Source: an uncultured Cellvibrio sp.
Lineage (GTDB): Bacteria > Pseudomonadota > Gammaproteobacteria > Pseudomonadales > Cellvibrionaceae
DNA: 64,000 nucleotides
Assembly: GCA_946480695.1 (NCBI GenBank)
Contig: CAMLKG010000005.1
Coordinates: forward strand, 1-64,000
Direction of reading: 5' to 3'
Positions 47,185 through 56,009 of the stretch are shown piece after piece. The position numbers and the translations under genes were made by a program. The notes beneath the pieces were generated by a model. It was not told where the DNA came from. It saw only the letters and a program-made list of their open reading frames with translations, and searched no databases. Numbering within the stretch: position 1 is the first letter of the stretch; each line of letters begins with the position of its first letter.

Positions 47185-47976
47185 TTAACGGCGTGATTTC
47201 TTTATCAAATCATACGCCGCCTGAATTTCCTGCGAACGCTCGGTTGCGGCCTTGACCATATCCTCCGGCATACCCTGCCCTATTAATTTATCGGGGTGGT
47301 ATTCACTCATTAGTTTGCGATAGGCTTTTTTCAATTCCGCATCAGGAACATTGTTACCAACACCCAAGGCTTCATAGGCCAGGCTCAATTCATCAGCGGT
47401 GGCTGGCCTTTGGTAATTGGTGTGACGTTCGCGATTAAATGTATTTTGCGCATTTAACATCCGTAATAATTGTTCAAACGCAAACCGGGAAAATCCCAAG
47501 CGATCTGCAACCTGGCGCAATACCTGTGCCTCCTGCTCATCCAAAATCCCATCTGCCATCGAAAGGTTTACCAGGTTCACCAGCAACATATTCATAAGAT
47601 TACCGTTGGCGCCGCATAAGCGCTTAAATTCCGCCAGCGTAGTATCTAAATTAAACTCGGCGGTAGCACCCGCTTTGAACAACCGAATAGCCTCACGACG
47701 ATGATCCGGGCTCAAACCCATTTTTGCCATCAGGGATTCCGTCAGCTGGATTTCCGTTTCGCTGACACGGCCATCTGCCTTGGCAAGATGGCCGGATATT
47801 AAAAATACCGTGGTAAAAAAATTTTCCTGGATTGCGTGCAATTGCCCCGGCGGGATGTTAAATGCCATGCGGCGCGGACGATCAATAAGATAATGCCCCA
47901 GGATGGCCCCAAGAATAGCGGTAAATGGATTCAGTAAAACCAGGCCTATTAAAAATCCAATAACTTTTCCAATCAT
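47185..47976 (-). CDS. djlA: Membrane-anchored DnaJ-like co-chaperone DjlA
   Basis: Stimulates DnaK at the inner membrane; in E. coli overproduction induces capsule synthesis. A single N-terminal membrane segment (about 3-30, IGFLIGLVLLNPFTAILGAI) is followed by a TerB-like domain (ISGHLAKADGRVSETEIQL) and a C-terminal J domain with the HPD motif in SEYHPDKL. The ATG at 47976 gives 263 residues, the family length; the longer frame to 48141 runs into selO. It follows selO by 22 bases. Confidence 0.94.
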   Translation of the reverse strand: MIGKVIGFLIGLVLLNPFTAILGAILGHYLIDRPRRMAFNIPPGQLHAIQENFFTTVFLISGHLAKADGRVSETEIQLTESLMAKMGLSPDHRREAIRLFKAGATAEFNLDTTLAEFKRLCGANGNLMNMLLVNLVNLSMADGILDEQEAQVLRQVADRLGFSRFAFEQLLRMLNAQNTFNRERHTNYQRPATADELSLAYEALGVGNNVPDAELKKAYRKLMSEYHPDKLIGQGMPEDMVKAATERSQEIQAAYDLIKKSRR

Positions 47977-47998
47977 AGTGTCTACTGCAAAAAAATAA

Positions 47999-49618
47999 TC
48001 AGGAACTGCAGGATAACATGGAGCATCCCGCTTTATGTCGCGCCCACTCAGGACGTTTGGCAAAATAGGATTGAAATTCAGGCTGTTCACCGTAGGGGTT
48101 ACGCAATAACTGCAATAATTTTTCAATTTCCGAATTATCACCCTGCGCCGCCTGATCGATGGCTTGCTGGGCTAAATAATTGCGCAATACATATTTGGGA
48201 TTAACGGCATTCATACGAGCCACTTTTTGCTCGTGAGTATTGCCTGTTAAAACGTAATCCTGTTGTAAACGCATTGCATATTGGCGCATCCAATTCGCTA
48301 CCCGGATTTCGGTTTGCGTATCGGCAACAACATAGAAGCTGTCCCGCACAATATCAACACAATGGACATCTGAATAATGGGGAATGTCATTAATATCCAA
48401 TTGCGCCAGGTTGCGGTAGAAAATAGTCATATCCGTTTCAATTAATTGGAAACAGGCCAACAGCCCTTCCGTTAATACCTGGTCTTGTTGCGGATCGAAT
48501 TGACTCAAACCTAATTTATACGCGGCATCACGCTGTGCACAATACTCATATTCCCGGCGATAATTTTCCAATGCGGCTTGCAGGGGTTCAACCTCATCAA
48601 CCAGGGGATAAATGGCATTAGCTAACTGGGCCAAATTCCACAGCGCCACACGCGGTTGGTTGCCATAACGGTAACGGCGCCCCTGGGCGTCAGTTGTATT
48701 GGGTGTCCAATCCGGATCATAACCTTCCAACCAACCATAGGGGCCGTAATCGATGGTTAACCCGAGGATCGACATGTTATCGGTATTCATAACGCCATGT
48801 ACAAAACCGACACGCATCCAATGCGCCATTAACCGGGCGGTGCGGGTGCAAACTTCATTAAACCAACGCAAGTAATCAGCTTTGGTAAATTCGGTGGTTG
48901 CCTGGGGGAAAATATCGGCAAAATCGGTGCGCAACGTAAAATCGGTAAATTGCTTTAACAATGCTATATCTTCGCGCGCAGAAAAAATTTCAAAATTCCC
49001 AAAGCGCGTAAAGGTGGGGGCAACCCTGCATACAATCGCACCCGGTTCAAATTGCGGATTGCCGTCATAAAACATGTCACGACGTACCAACTCACCAGTG
49101 CTGACCAAACTCAAGGCGCGGGTAGTCGGCACCCCCAAATGAAACATCGCTTCGCTGCATAAAAATTCACGCACGGATGAGCGCAGGACCGCAAGGCCGT
49201 CCGCAGAGCGTGAATAAGGCGTTGGACCAGCACCTTTTAATTGTAAGGTCCAATGTTCTCCGCGTTGATTGCGCACTTCTCCTAAATTAATTGCGCGGCC
49301 ATCGCCAAGCTGCCCTGCCCAATTACCAAATTGATGGCCACCGTAAACGCACGCATGGGGGTCCATTCCGGCAAGCAATTGGTTACCGCCGAATACCTGT
49401 GCGAATTGCGGGTCCGAAAATACGCTGCTTGATAAATCCAGCAATTCAGCCACTTCACCGGCAGCGGCAATTAATTGTGGATTCTTTACCGGTGCAGGCA
49501 TCACACGCGAATAAACCGCGCCAAACACCTGGCGACGATAATTGTTATTTTCGCTATCCGCAGGAAGCTCGCGTACAAGGCGGTTATCGAATACCAATTC
49601 TTGCAAGGATGAATGCAT
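47999..49618 (-). CDS. selO: Protein adenylyltransferase SelO (YdiU)
   Basis: A pseudokinase-fold enzyme that transfers AMP to Ser, Thr or Tyr of target proteins, linked to redox stress. Landmarks: RVMPAPVKNPQLIAAAGEVA, YGGHQFGNWAGQLGDGRA, LQLKGAGPTPYSRSADG, and GVMNTDNMSILGLTIDYGPYG. The C terminus ends CSMLSCSS with cysteines (TGC) where some eukaryotic homologues have selenocysteine; there is no in-frame TGA before the final stop. Its ATG shares a base with the gloA stop (TAATG), so translation is coupled. Length 539. Confidence 0.95.
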   Translation of the reverse strand: MHSSLQELVFDNRLVRELPADSENNNYRRQVFGAVYSRVMPAPVKNPQLIAAAGEVAELLDLSSSVFSDPQFAQVFGGNQLLAGMDPHACVYGGHQFGNWAGQLGDGRAINLGEVRNQRGEHWTLQLKGAGPTPYSRSADGLAVLRSSVREFLCSEAMFHLGVPTTRALSLVSTGELVRRDMFYDGNPQFEPGAIVCRVAPTFTRFGNFEIFSAREDIALLKQFTDFTLRTDFADIFPQATTEFTKADYLRWFNEVCTRTARLMAHWMRVGFVHGVMNTDNMSILGLTIDYGPYGWLEGYDPDWTPNTTDAQGRRYRYGNQPRVALWNLAQLANAIYPLVDEVEPLQAALENYRREYEYCAQRDAAYKLGLSQFDPQQDQVLTEGLLACFQLIETDMTIFYRNLAQLDINDIPHYSDVHCVDIVRDSFYVVADTQTEIRVANWMRQYAMRLQQDYVLTGNTHEQKVARMNAVNPKYVLRNYLAQQAIDQAAQGDNSEIEKLLQLLRNPYGEQPEFQSYFAKRPEWARHKAGCSMLSCSS

Positions 49619-50001
49619 TATTTCATACCCAGTAATTCAATTTTATACCCATCCGGGTCTTCCACGAATGCCAGGATAGTTGTGCCATGCAGCATTGGGC
49701 CGGGTTCGCGGGTGACCTTACCCCCAACAGCGCGGATTTTTTCGCAGGTTGCATAAACGTCATCACAACCCAGGGCAATGTGGCCGTAGCCATTACCTAT
49801 TTCATAGGATTCGACACCGTAGTTGTACGTCAATTCGATTACCGTATGTGTCGCCTCGTCGCCATAACCAATAAAAGCGAGGGTAAATTTACCCTCCGGA
49901 TAATCTTGCTGGCGCAGCAATTCCATACCTAATACGTTGGTATAAAAATCGATAGACTTTTGCAAGTTACCCACTCGCAACATCGTATGAAGGATTCGCA
50001 T
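49618..50001 (-). CDS. gloA: Lactoylglutathione lyase (glyoxalase I)
   Basis: Converts the methylglyoxal-glutathione adduct to S-lactoylglutathione. The 127-residue form starts [13 protein letters not shown], like E. coli GloA. Metal ligands fit the pattern H5 (ILHTML), E (VIELTYNYG), H (GHIALG) and E (YKIELLG). GGTGAG precedes the ATG at 50001; the open frame to 50088 is not supported. Its TAA overlaps the selO ATG, giving a gloA-selO-djlA unit in which detoxification and redox-stress signalling are joined. Confidence 0.95.
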   Translation of the reverse strand: MRILHTMLRVGNLQKSIDFYTNVLGMELLRQQDYPEGKFTLAFIGYGDEATHTVIELTYNYGVESYEIGNGYGHIALGCDDVYATCEKIRAVGGKVTREPGPMLHGTTILAFVEDPDGYKIELLGMK

Positions 50002-50065
50002 AAACTCACCAGAAAATAAACAATGGAAATCGATAAAGAAGGAAATGCCCGGACAGGATGTGATA

Positions 50066-51787
50066 TTAAAACTTTTGTTGGGCGCCAATAGTCAGTTGGT
50101 ATTTATCCACACCCTCACGTGCGGTCGTTGGTGTTGCCACATCGATATGGACGACATTACCGATACGTACCTTGCTTGAACTCAAACGCAAGCCAAAACC
50201 AACGTTGCTTAACGTTGGGCTATAACCGTATTGTTCCAACCCCCATGCCTTACCCACATCAAAAAAGGCCACCGCACCGACACGCAACAAGTTGAAAATA
50301 TGCCAGTCGGAAAAATAACGGCGTTCTACAGTAAATACATAACTTTTTTCACCGCGCTGGAAATCGGTGGGATAACCACGCAACCCGGTCATATCGCCAA
50401 TGGTGAGTTCTTCATATTGCGCAAGGTCTTGCCCAATGTTATAGACCACTCCCATATACCAGCGGCGCTTTTCGTCTTCAAAATAATTGTAAGCAAAATT
50501 AATACTGGCGATAGCACTATTAGCATTTTCCAAATGGTTATGGTGGCGGCCATTCAGGGTTACCGTGGTTTCAAAAATATGTTGCAAATCAAAATCGAGG
50601 ATATAGGAATATTTTCCGATATACCGAATGACGTCATCTTCATTATCAAACGCGGTACCGCCATAGCCGAGGCGAAACGAGAGGTTATGCCCCAATGCAA
50701 TATCTTCGGGCCTTTGGATTTGGTTGATGTTTTTAAATACGCCGTAACGACTTTCCAGGTATTGGTATTCAACCCACGGATAAACCGCTTTGCGGGGAGT
50801 GGGTATTCCCTGCATGGTTTTTTCAGTGGGATAAAAGTCATCTTCTTCGTTGGAAAAACCGATTAACCAGCGTTGGGTGTGGGTTTCCTGCACGTCGGTT
50901 GCGATACCAAAAAATATCTGGTTGTTCCTGCTTTGGTATTGGAATTCATTGATTTCTTCGTCCATGTGGCGAATCGCTTCTTCGAGGGTTACGTCCTGGG
51001 TATAAAACCCGGCAGACCAGGGAGTCTCAAGCGAATAAAAGGGATGGGAAATATCCACAATTGTGTCGCGCCCATCACTGGTATCCGCGTAATACAATTT
51101 GGTCGCAATTTGTGAATTAAAAATATGGGGATTACGGAAATCGTAATTAATTAAATTACGTTCATTGTTTTGCTCATAGCCCACCGTCAAACTATTTCCT
51201 GAACCCAGAATATTCCCATCGGAAATTGCGAAGCCGGAGGTGGTCCCTTCCGATTCCTTACTGACTGAAAATTGCGGTTCCAATGCCCAGGAATCCTGGG
51301 TGACCACCATCAGATCAACCTGTTCGGCGCATTTCGTCGCGGGAATGATAAAAGCATTCGTGAGATACGGACGCCTGCGCAAGATGCGCTCGCTTTCCTC
51401 AATACGCTTTATATCAAGCGGATCACCTTCCTCAAAAGTCAACTGCGCTGCAATCACTTTCGGACGTGTATTGACGTGGAGCTTGTTAAGGAACAAGTAG
51501 ATTGCATTATTTTCGTCCGGGTCGTCCGGATCGAATACATCCATGGTGTTGTAATGGATGCGGCGAATGGTTTTACCTTGTAAATCATCAAATAATCTGG
51601 AATCGATGCGCGTTTGCTTTGAGTCGGCAATTTTTTCGCGACTGACATAAATAGGCGAGCAAGTCGGATCTGTTTCAGCAATTGGTTCATCGTTCGCAAA
51701 AGCATTGCCTGCTAGTGCTAAAACCACACCGATCACAATGGTTAGAATTTTTATGGTAATAAACCCGGGTTCCAGGGTTTTGTTCAT
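50066..51787 (-). CDS. Omp85-superfamily outer membrane protein with one POTRA-like domain
   Basis: A 573-residue outer membrane beta-barrel protein. Signal peptide about 1-31 (ending AFA). A single POTRA-like segment is at about 72-165 ([31 protein letters not shown]). The barrel (about 170-573) contains the Omp85 signature [15 protein letters not shown], and the chain ends in phenylalanine. BamA has five POTRAs and TamA three, so this is neither. It may belong to the loosely defined BamA/TamA-like group of unknown cargo. It lies 64 bases upstream of gloA on the same strand. Role unknown. Confidence 0.85.
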   Translation of the reverse strand: MNKTLEPGFITIKILTIVIGVVLALAGNAFANDEPIAETDPTCSPIYVSREKIADSKQTRIDSRLFDDLQGKTIRRIHYNTMDVFDPDDPDENNAIYLFLNKLHVNTRPKVIAAQLTFEEGDPLDIKRIEESERILRRRPYLTNAFIIPATKCAEQVDLMVVTQDSWALEPQFSVSKESEGTTSGFAISDGNILGSGNSLTVGYEQNNERNLINYDFRNPHIFNSQIATKLYYADTSDGRDTIVDISHPFYSLETPWSAGFYTQDVTLEEAIRHMDEEINEFQYQSRNNQIFFGIATDVQETHTQRWLIGFSNEEDDFYPTEKTMQGIPTPRKAVYPWVEYQYLESRYGVFKNINQIQRPEDIALGHNLSFRLGYGGTAFDNEDDVIRYIGKYSYILDFDLQHIFETTVTLNGRHHNHLENANSAIASINFAYNYFEDEKRRWYMGVVYNIGQDLAQYEELTIGDMTGLRGYPTDFQRGEKSYVFTVERRYFSDWHIFNLLRVGAVAFFDVGKAWGLEQYGYSPTLSNVGFGLRLSSSKVRIGNVVHIDVATPTTAREGVDKYQLTIGAQQKF

Positions 51788-51955
51788 AGGGTTATCTCAA
51801 TCACTCACTGACTTGCGATAACAGCAAGTACTTCCACAGATTGATAACTGACGGTTAATTTTTTCGACATAGCCTTAAACCGTTAGTTTCAATCTAAATT
51901 GTGTTCAAGTTACCACGGACCGCCTTTTTCGCATAGCGCACACATGTGAACATTG

Positions 51956-52780
51956 TTAATGGTGATGGTGATCATGTATCGCGCTACTGGATGCCGCAGC
52001 GGATTGCTGTTGGTGATGAAGATGCCCCTGGTTACCCTGGTGGTGAGGGGAATGGTCTGTTATCCCATTGACGGTAGATGAGTGATTATGATCATCGTTG
52101 TGATGGTGTTCGTGATGGGTATGTGCGCTACCCCAAATTGTCCAACAGCCAAATAGAATTATGGCGACAGCCAATGGCCACCGCAGGTGTGGCTTGCGTA
52201 ACCATCGCCCCATGTGTTGCGCAACAAATCCTGTGGCTAACACCGATGGCAAGGTGCCAATACCAAAGGCAAGCATTACCAAACCAGCCCCCGCCACTTG
52301 CCCTTGCGCCATTGCATATACCAGCGCCGAGTAAACCAAACCGCACGGCAACCAGCCCCATATAAAACCGAGGATTAATGCCTTGCCTGCCGAATCTACC
52401 GGCATTACCCGTTTGCCCAAAGGTTGGATATACATCCATAAATATTTGCCCGCAGCTTCCAGGTAGGTTAATCCGCGCCACCAGTCGGCGAGGTACAACC
52501 CCATCAGGATCAACAATATCCCGGCAATCCAGCGCAACCAGTTTGCCGCGCCCAAGGCGGCAAGTTGGGCCGCCATGGCACCGGCCAAAACACCGATCAA
52601 CGCATAGCTGCCAATACGCCCAAGGTTATAGCTGCACAGGATTAGCCACCGAAGCGCCTTGGCTTGGGCCGGTATCGCCATACTCAGCGCACCCATAATG
52701 CCTCCGCACATGCCGACACAATGCGCGCTGCTAAACAGGCCGAGTAAAAACGCGGCGGCGAGGGCAGACCAGTCAAACAT
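51956..52780 (-). CDS. SafE-like (COG2836) membrane protein with histidine-rich C-terminal tail
   Basis: A 274-residue inner-membrane protein with about six membrane segments, of the TauE/SafE-DsbD_2 type often found after ccoS. Conserved cysteines lie in the membrane parts: AHCVGMCGG near the N terminus and WGWLPCGLVYSAL. The last 58 residues are remarkable: about 19 histidines in HTHHEHHHNDDHNH, SPHHQGNQGHLHH and IHDHHHH, likely binding copper, nickel or zinc. It follows ccoS by 2 bases, so a role in metal supply for the cbb3 oxidase is likely; the ion and direction of transport are not shown. Confidence 0.85.
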   Translation of the reverse strand: MFDWSALAAAFLLGLFSSAHCVGMCGGIMGALSMAIPAQAKALRWLILCSYNLGRIGSYALIGVLAGAMAAQLAALGAANWLRWIAGILLILMGLYLADWWRGLTYLEAAGKYLWMYIQPLGKRVMPVDSAGKALILGFIWGWLPCGLVYSALVYAMAQGQVAGAGLVMLAFGIGTLPSVLATGFVAQHMGRWLRKPHLRWPLAVAIILFGCWTIWGSAHTHHEHHHNDDHNHSSTVNGITDHSPHHQGNQGHLHHQQQSAAASSSAIHDHHHH

Positions 52781-52782
52781 AG

Positions 52783-52989
52783 TTAAGGATTCTTCTTATC
52801 GGAATTATCTTCCGCAGCAGTTGGGCTGGCAGTGTTTCCCGATTTGTTTTTTTCCGCATCAAACAGGATGCGATGGGCCTCAGTATCGAGGTTGTCGTAT
52901 TGGCCGTTATTAATTGCCCAAAACAATACCTTGATCGCCAAGCCGATGAAGACCAACGCACAGGGTACGAGAAAATACAAACTTTCCAT
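52783..52989 (-). CDS. ccoS: cbb3-type cytochrome oxidase assembly protein CcoS
   Basis: A 68-residue single-span protein (membrane segment about 4-26, LYFLVPCALVFIGLAIKVLFWA) needed for insertion of cofactors into cbb3 oxidase. The N-terminal MESLYFLVP and the motif NGQYDNLDTEAHRIL are diagnostic. The short C-terminal tail is charged. It lies 5 bases after ccoI and 2 before the SafE-like gene, so all three are likely coupled. Confidence 0.93.
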   Translation of the reverse strand: MESLYFLVPCALVFIGLAIKVLFWAINNGQYDNLDTEAHRILFDAEKNKSGNTASPTAAEDNSDKKNP

Positions 52990-52994
52990 CCGGA

Positions 52995-55424
52995 TTAATC
53001 CACAAGGCGTAACGCGTTAAAAATCACGATCAGGGAACTGGCCGTCATCCCTATCGCGGCCAGCCACGGCGAAATCATGCCCGCTGCTGCGAGGGGTACC
53101 GCCAGCAAATTGTACATAAGTGAAAACCGCAGGTTTTGCCGGATGACAGCGTGGGTACGACGCGCAATGCCCATAGCTTCGGCAATTACCGCCAGTTGGT
53201 TATTCAGCAACACGGCATCGGCACGCGTTTGCGCCAGGTCAGATGCGGAAGCCATAGCAATGGAAACATCCGCACCGGCAAGCACGGGCACATCGTTAAT
53301 ACCGTCACCAATCATCAATACCTTATCACCCGCCGCCTGGTGCAGCGCCAAATGCGACAATTTGTCACCCGGTTTGGCGCCTGCGGTATAAGACCCGATG
53401 TTTAATTGCCTGGCCAAATGCGCCACGGCGGGAAGTTGGTCACCACTGAGCAATTCCACGGCGATACCTTGCGCTTTTAAGGATTCAATCAAGCCCGCCG
53501 CATCCGGGCGCACCTCGTCAGCAAGCCCGATCCAGGCAACTGGCCCGGAATCCTTCGCCAGTAACAACCAGGTAAGGCTGGTTCCCGCCGGCGCTACCGG
53601 AATTTGCCCCATACCGCAAAGACCCGCACCGAAGTCGGCGGTTCCCAATCGATAGCGCGTGCCCGCTATAGTCCCCTGAACACCGGCAGCGGTGACCTGC
53701 TCGAGATCACTTGCCGCAAACCTGTCCCGCCAGGGATTAAACGCCATTGCCAATGGATGGTTGGAACCGGCCTCCAAGGCAGCGGCCAGGGCCAGTAATT
53801 CCTCCCTGTCGATATTCACCCCGGGGAACGGCTGCACGGCGGCTATCGCGAATTGCCCTTTGGTGAGGGTACCGGTCTTATCAAAGATTACACGCGTAAT
53901 ACTATTGAGCCCTTCGATAACATGGCCTCGTGTTACCAAAAAGCCCTGCTTGCGCAAGTTGGCCGTCGCGGCGGACAAGGCCGCCGGCATGGCAAGCGCC
54001 AGGGCGCAAGGGCAAGTGACCACCAATACCGAAAGCGTGATCCAGAAAGCGTCTTCCGGCCGATACCAAAGCCAGAAAGCAAAAACCGCGGCGCAAATGA
54101 CCAACAATCGCGCGATGAAAAAACGGGCGATACGGTCGGCAACCAATACCTGTGCAGGTTTTTCATCGGCGGCGCGGGTAGCCAGGCGTTCAATGGCCGA
54201 TAGCTGGGTCTGGCCACCGACAGCCGTTACTTCAACTTTCAGTGGGCTGTGGTGATTGAGGGTTCCGGCTATTACCAGATCCCCTATTTGTTTTGCTACC
54301 GGTTGGGATTCACCCGTGATCAACGCTTCCACGACAGCGCTTTGCCCGGCGACAATTCGCCCATCGCAGGGGAATGTCTCGCCCGGCTTCACCAATACCA
54401 AATCCCCGGGGTTTAACACTTTGACCGGCAGGTTTTGTTCAATTTCACAGCCATTTTCCTCTTTCAGGCAACAGGCCGTTAAGGGCATAAGCTGCGCCAG
54501 GTTACCGAAGGCCAGGCGGTTGCGGTGCCGGGCGCGCAGTTCCACATAACGCCCCACCAACAGGAAAAAGGTGAACATGGAGACGGATTCAAAATAGACC
54601 TCACCCGTGCTGGTCAGCGTTGCCCAGACACTTGCAAAGTAGGCCAAACCTATCGCGAGGGCGACGGGGACATCCATCACCAGGTGCCGCATACGCAGGC
54701 TGCGCCCGGCGGCCTGGAAAAACGGCCACGCGGAAAAAAACACCACCGGGGTTGCTACCAACATCGAAAGCCAGCGCAGGAAGTCCAGCCAGAAATCGGT
54801 AGCACCGGTATACATCCCCACTGCCACCATCATCGCTTGCATCATGCCGAAACCGGCAACACCGATACGGAACAAGGCGATGCGATTTTCTTTTTTTATC
54901 AATTGTTGTTGTTGTTCATCCGTCGCCGGGCGCGGCACATAGCCTATAGCCGCCAGCGAGCGGAAAATATCGCTCAACGGCTCGCGGGAATTCCAAACGA
55001 CAGAACAACGGTGGGTGCTGAGGTTAACCGTGACGGATTGAACGGCTGGATGTTTCCTGAGATGGGTTTCGATCAGCCAACTGCAGGCAGCGCAACTGAT
55101 GCCTTCCAATAACAGGTTGGCCTGCTTGAATGTACCCTCAAAGGGAATCACGAATTCCGCCTGGACTTCCGGTAAATCGTAAATATCCCAACGCTTTTTT
55201 GCCTGCCCGGCAACCTCGGGGCGCTCATTAGCGGCGGTGCGGAACTCATAAAAGCTCTCCAGGCCGCCCTCCACAATTGCGGTGGCAACCGCCTGGCAAC
55301 CGGGACAACACATGAGCTGCTCCTGCCCCCGGATCTGTACCGGATAATAGCTTGCCGCCGGTACCGGCAAACCGCAGTGGTAGCAGGCGCGAGGAGTGGA
55401 ATCTTGCGCAGGAACCTGGGTCAT
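52995..55424 (-). CDS. ccoI: Copper-translocating P1B-type ATPase CcoI (FixI)
   Basis: Moves copper across the inner membrane for the CuB site of cbb3 oxidase. The N terminus has a cysteine-rich segment (CYHCGLPVP, CCPGCQAVA) and a heavy-metal domain with GISCAACSW. About eight membrane segments include the CPC motif in VTCPCALALAMPA. The phosphorylation site is DKTGTLTKG and the hinge is MIGDGINDVPVL. Length 809. Directly downstream of ccoH (3-base gap) and before ccoS, the normal ccoGHIS order. Confidence 0.96.
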   Translation of the reverse strand: MTQVPAQDSTPRACYHCGLPVPAASYYPVQIRGQEQLMCCPGCQAVATAIVEGGLESFYEFRTAANERPEVAGQAKKRWDIYDLPEVQAEFVIPFEGTFKQANLLLEGISCAACSWLIETHLRKHPAVQSVTVNLSTHRCSVVWNSREPLSDIFRSLAAIGYVPRPATDEQQQQLIKKENRIALFRIGVAGFGMMQAMMVAVGMYTGATDFWLDFLRWLSMLVATPVVFFSAWPFFQAAGRSLRMRHLVMDVPVALAIGLAYFASVWATLTSTGEVYFESVSMFTFFLLVGRYVELRARHRNRLAFGNLAQLMPLTACCLKEENGCEIEQNLPVKVLNPGDLVLVKPGETFPCDGRIVAGQSAVVEALITGESQPVAKQIGDLVIAGTLNHHSPLKVEVTAVGGQTQLSAIERLATRAADEKPAQVLVADRIARFFIARLLVICAAVFAFWLWYRPEDAFWITLSVLVVTCPCALALAMPAALSAATANLRKQGFLVTRGHVIEGLNSITRVIFDKTGTLTKGQFAIAAVQPFPGVNIDREELLALAAALEAGSNHPLAMAFNPWRDRFAASDLEQVTAAGVQGTIAGTRYRLGTADFGAGLCGMGQIPVAPAGTSLTWLLLAKDSGPVAWIGLADEVRPDAAGLIESLKAQGIAVELLSGDQLPAVAHLARQLNIGSYTAGAKPGDKLSHLALHQAAGDKVLMIGDGINDVPVLAGADVSIAMASASDLAQTRADAVLLNNQLAVIAEAMGIARRTHAVIRQNLRFSLMYNLLAVPLAAAGMISPWLAAIGMTASSLIVIFNALRLVD

Positions 55425-55427
55425 GCC

Positions 55428-56009
55428 TTAGTTTTTTATCCGCGGTGCCAGGAGGGTGGCATCGGTGAGCTGGAAATTGATTTCCCCGCTTAATGTCCAT
55501 GGGGCCTGGTTACGGTGGGCGATGTCATTGACGGGATAAAGCGTGAGGTACCAGGAGTATTCCGGTTTTACCTGAAGCTCGCCGCGGTAATAGCCCGGCG
55601 AAACATATTTCATGGAAATAAGCTGGTCTTTGGCCGCTTTTACCGGATGCCCCATCATCAACAACAACTCTTGCGGCATCAGTGATGAATCAGCCGGCAC
55701 GTTTACCATTTTCAGGATGATCTCGCCGGTGGCAAGGTCAAACCGCAAATCGCCTGTCAGGCCAAGCTCGCTGGCACGTTTGTCTTGTTCCAGCGCCTGG
55801 TTAATCATGCGCCCTTCTTTATAGTAGTTGTCGATAATCACATCATCGGCGCCCTTAAGCGCAATCGACACAGTAACACCGCACATGATGATGATGAAAA
55901 TCAGTGGACCAAATACAAACCAGAACCAGAACTGGCGGTACCAGGGTTTTAAGCTCTCATCATTCGGGTCGGTCATAGCCATATCTCTCGCCAGCACAGT
56001 TTTCCCCAT
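55428..56009 (-). CDS. ccoH: cbb3 oxidase assembly protein CcoH (FixH)
   Basis: A 193-residue protein with one membrane segment near the N terminus (about 27-52, FWFWFVFGPLIFIIIMCGVTVSIAL) and a periplasmic FixH domain. Known to associate with the oxidase during maturation. The motif DDVIIDNYYKEGRMINQALEQD is characteristic. The start codon overlaps the ccoG stop as TAATG; an ATG eleven codons later (MTDPNDESLKPW) is an alternative. Fits between ccoG and ccoI. Confidence 0.93.
   Translation of the reverse strand: MGKTVLARDMAMTDPNDESLKPWYRQFWFWFVFGPLIFIIIMCGVTVSIALKGADDVIIDNYYKEGRMINQALEQDKRASELGLTGDLRFDLATGEIILKMVNVPADSSLMPQELLLMMGHPVKAAKDQLISMKYVSPGYYRGELQVKPEYSWYLTLYPVNDIAHRNQAPWTLSGEINFQLTDATLLAPRIKN

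Noticed and set aside
47999..48030. Selenocysteine codon at the SelO C terminus
   Set aside because: The relevant codons are TGC (Cys), and the only TGA is the final stop with no hairpin that suggests recoding.
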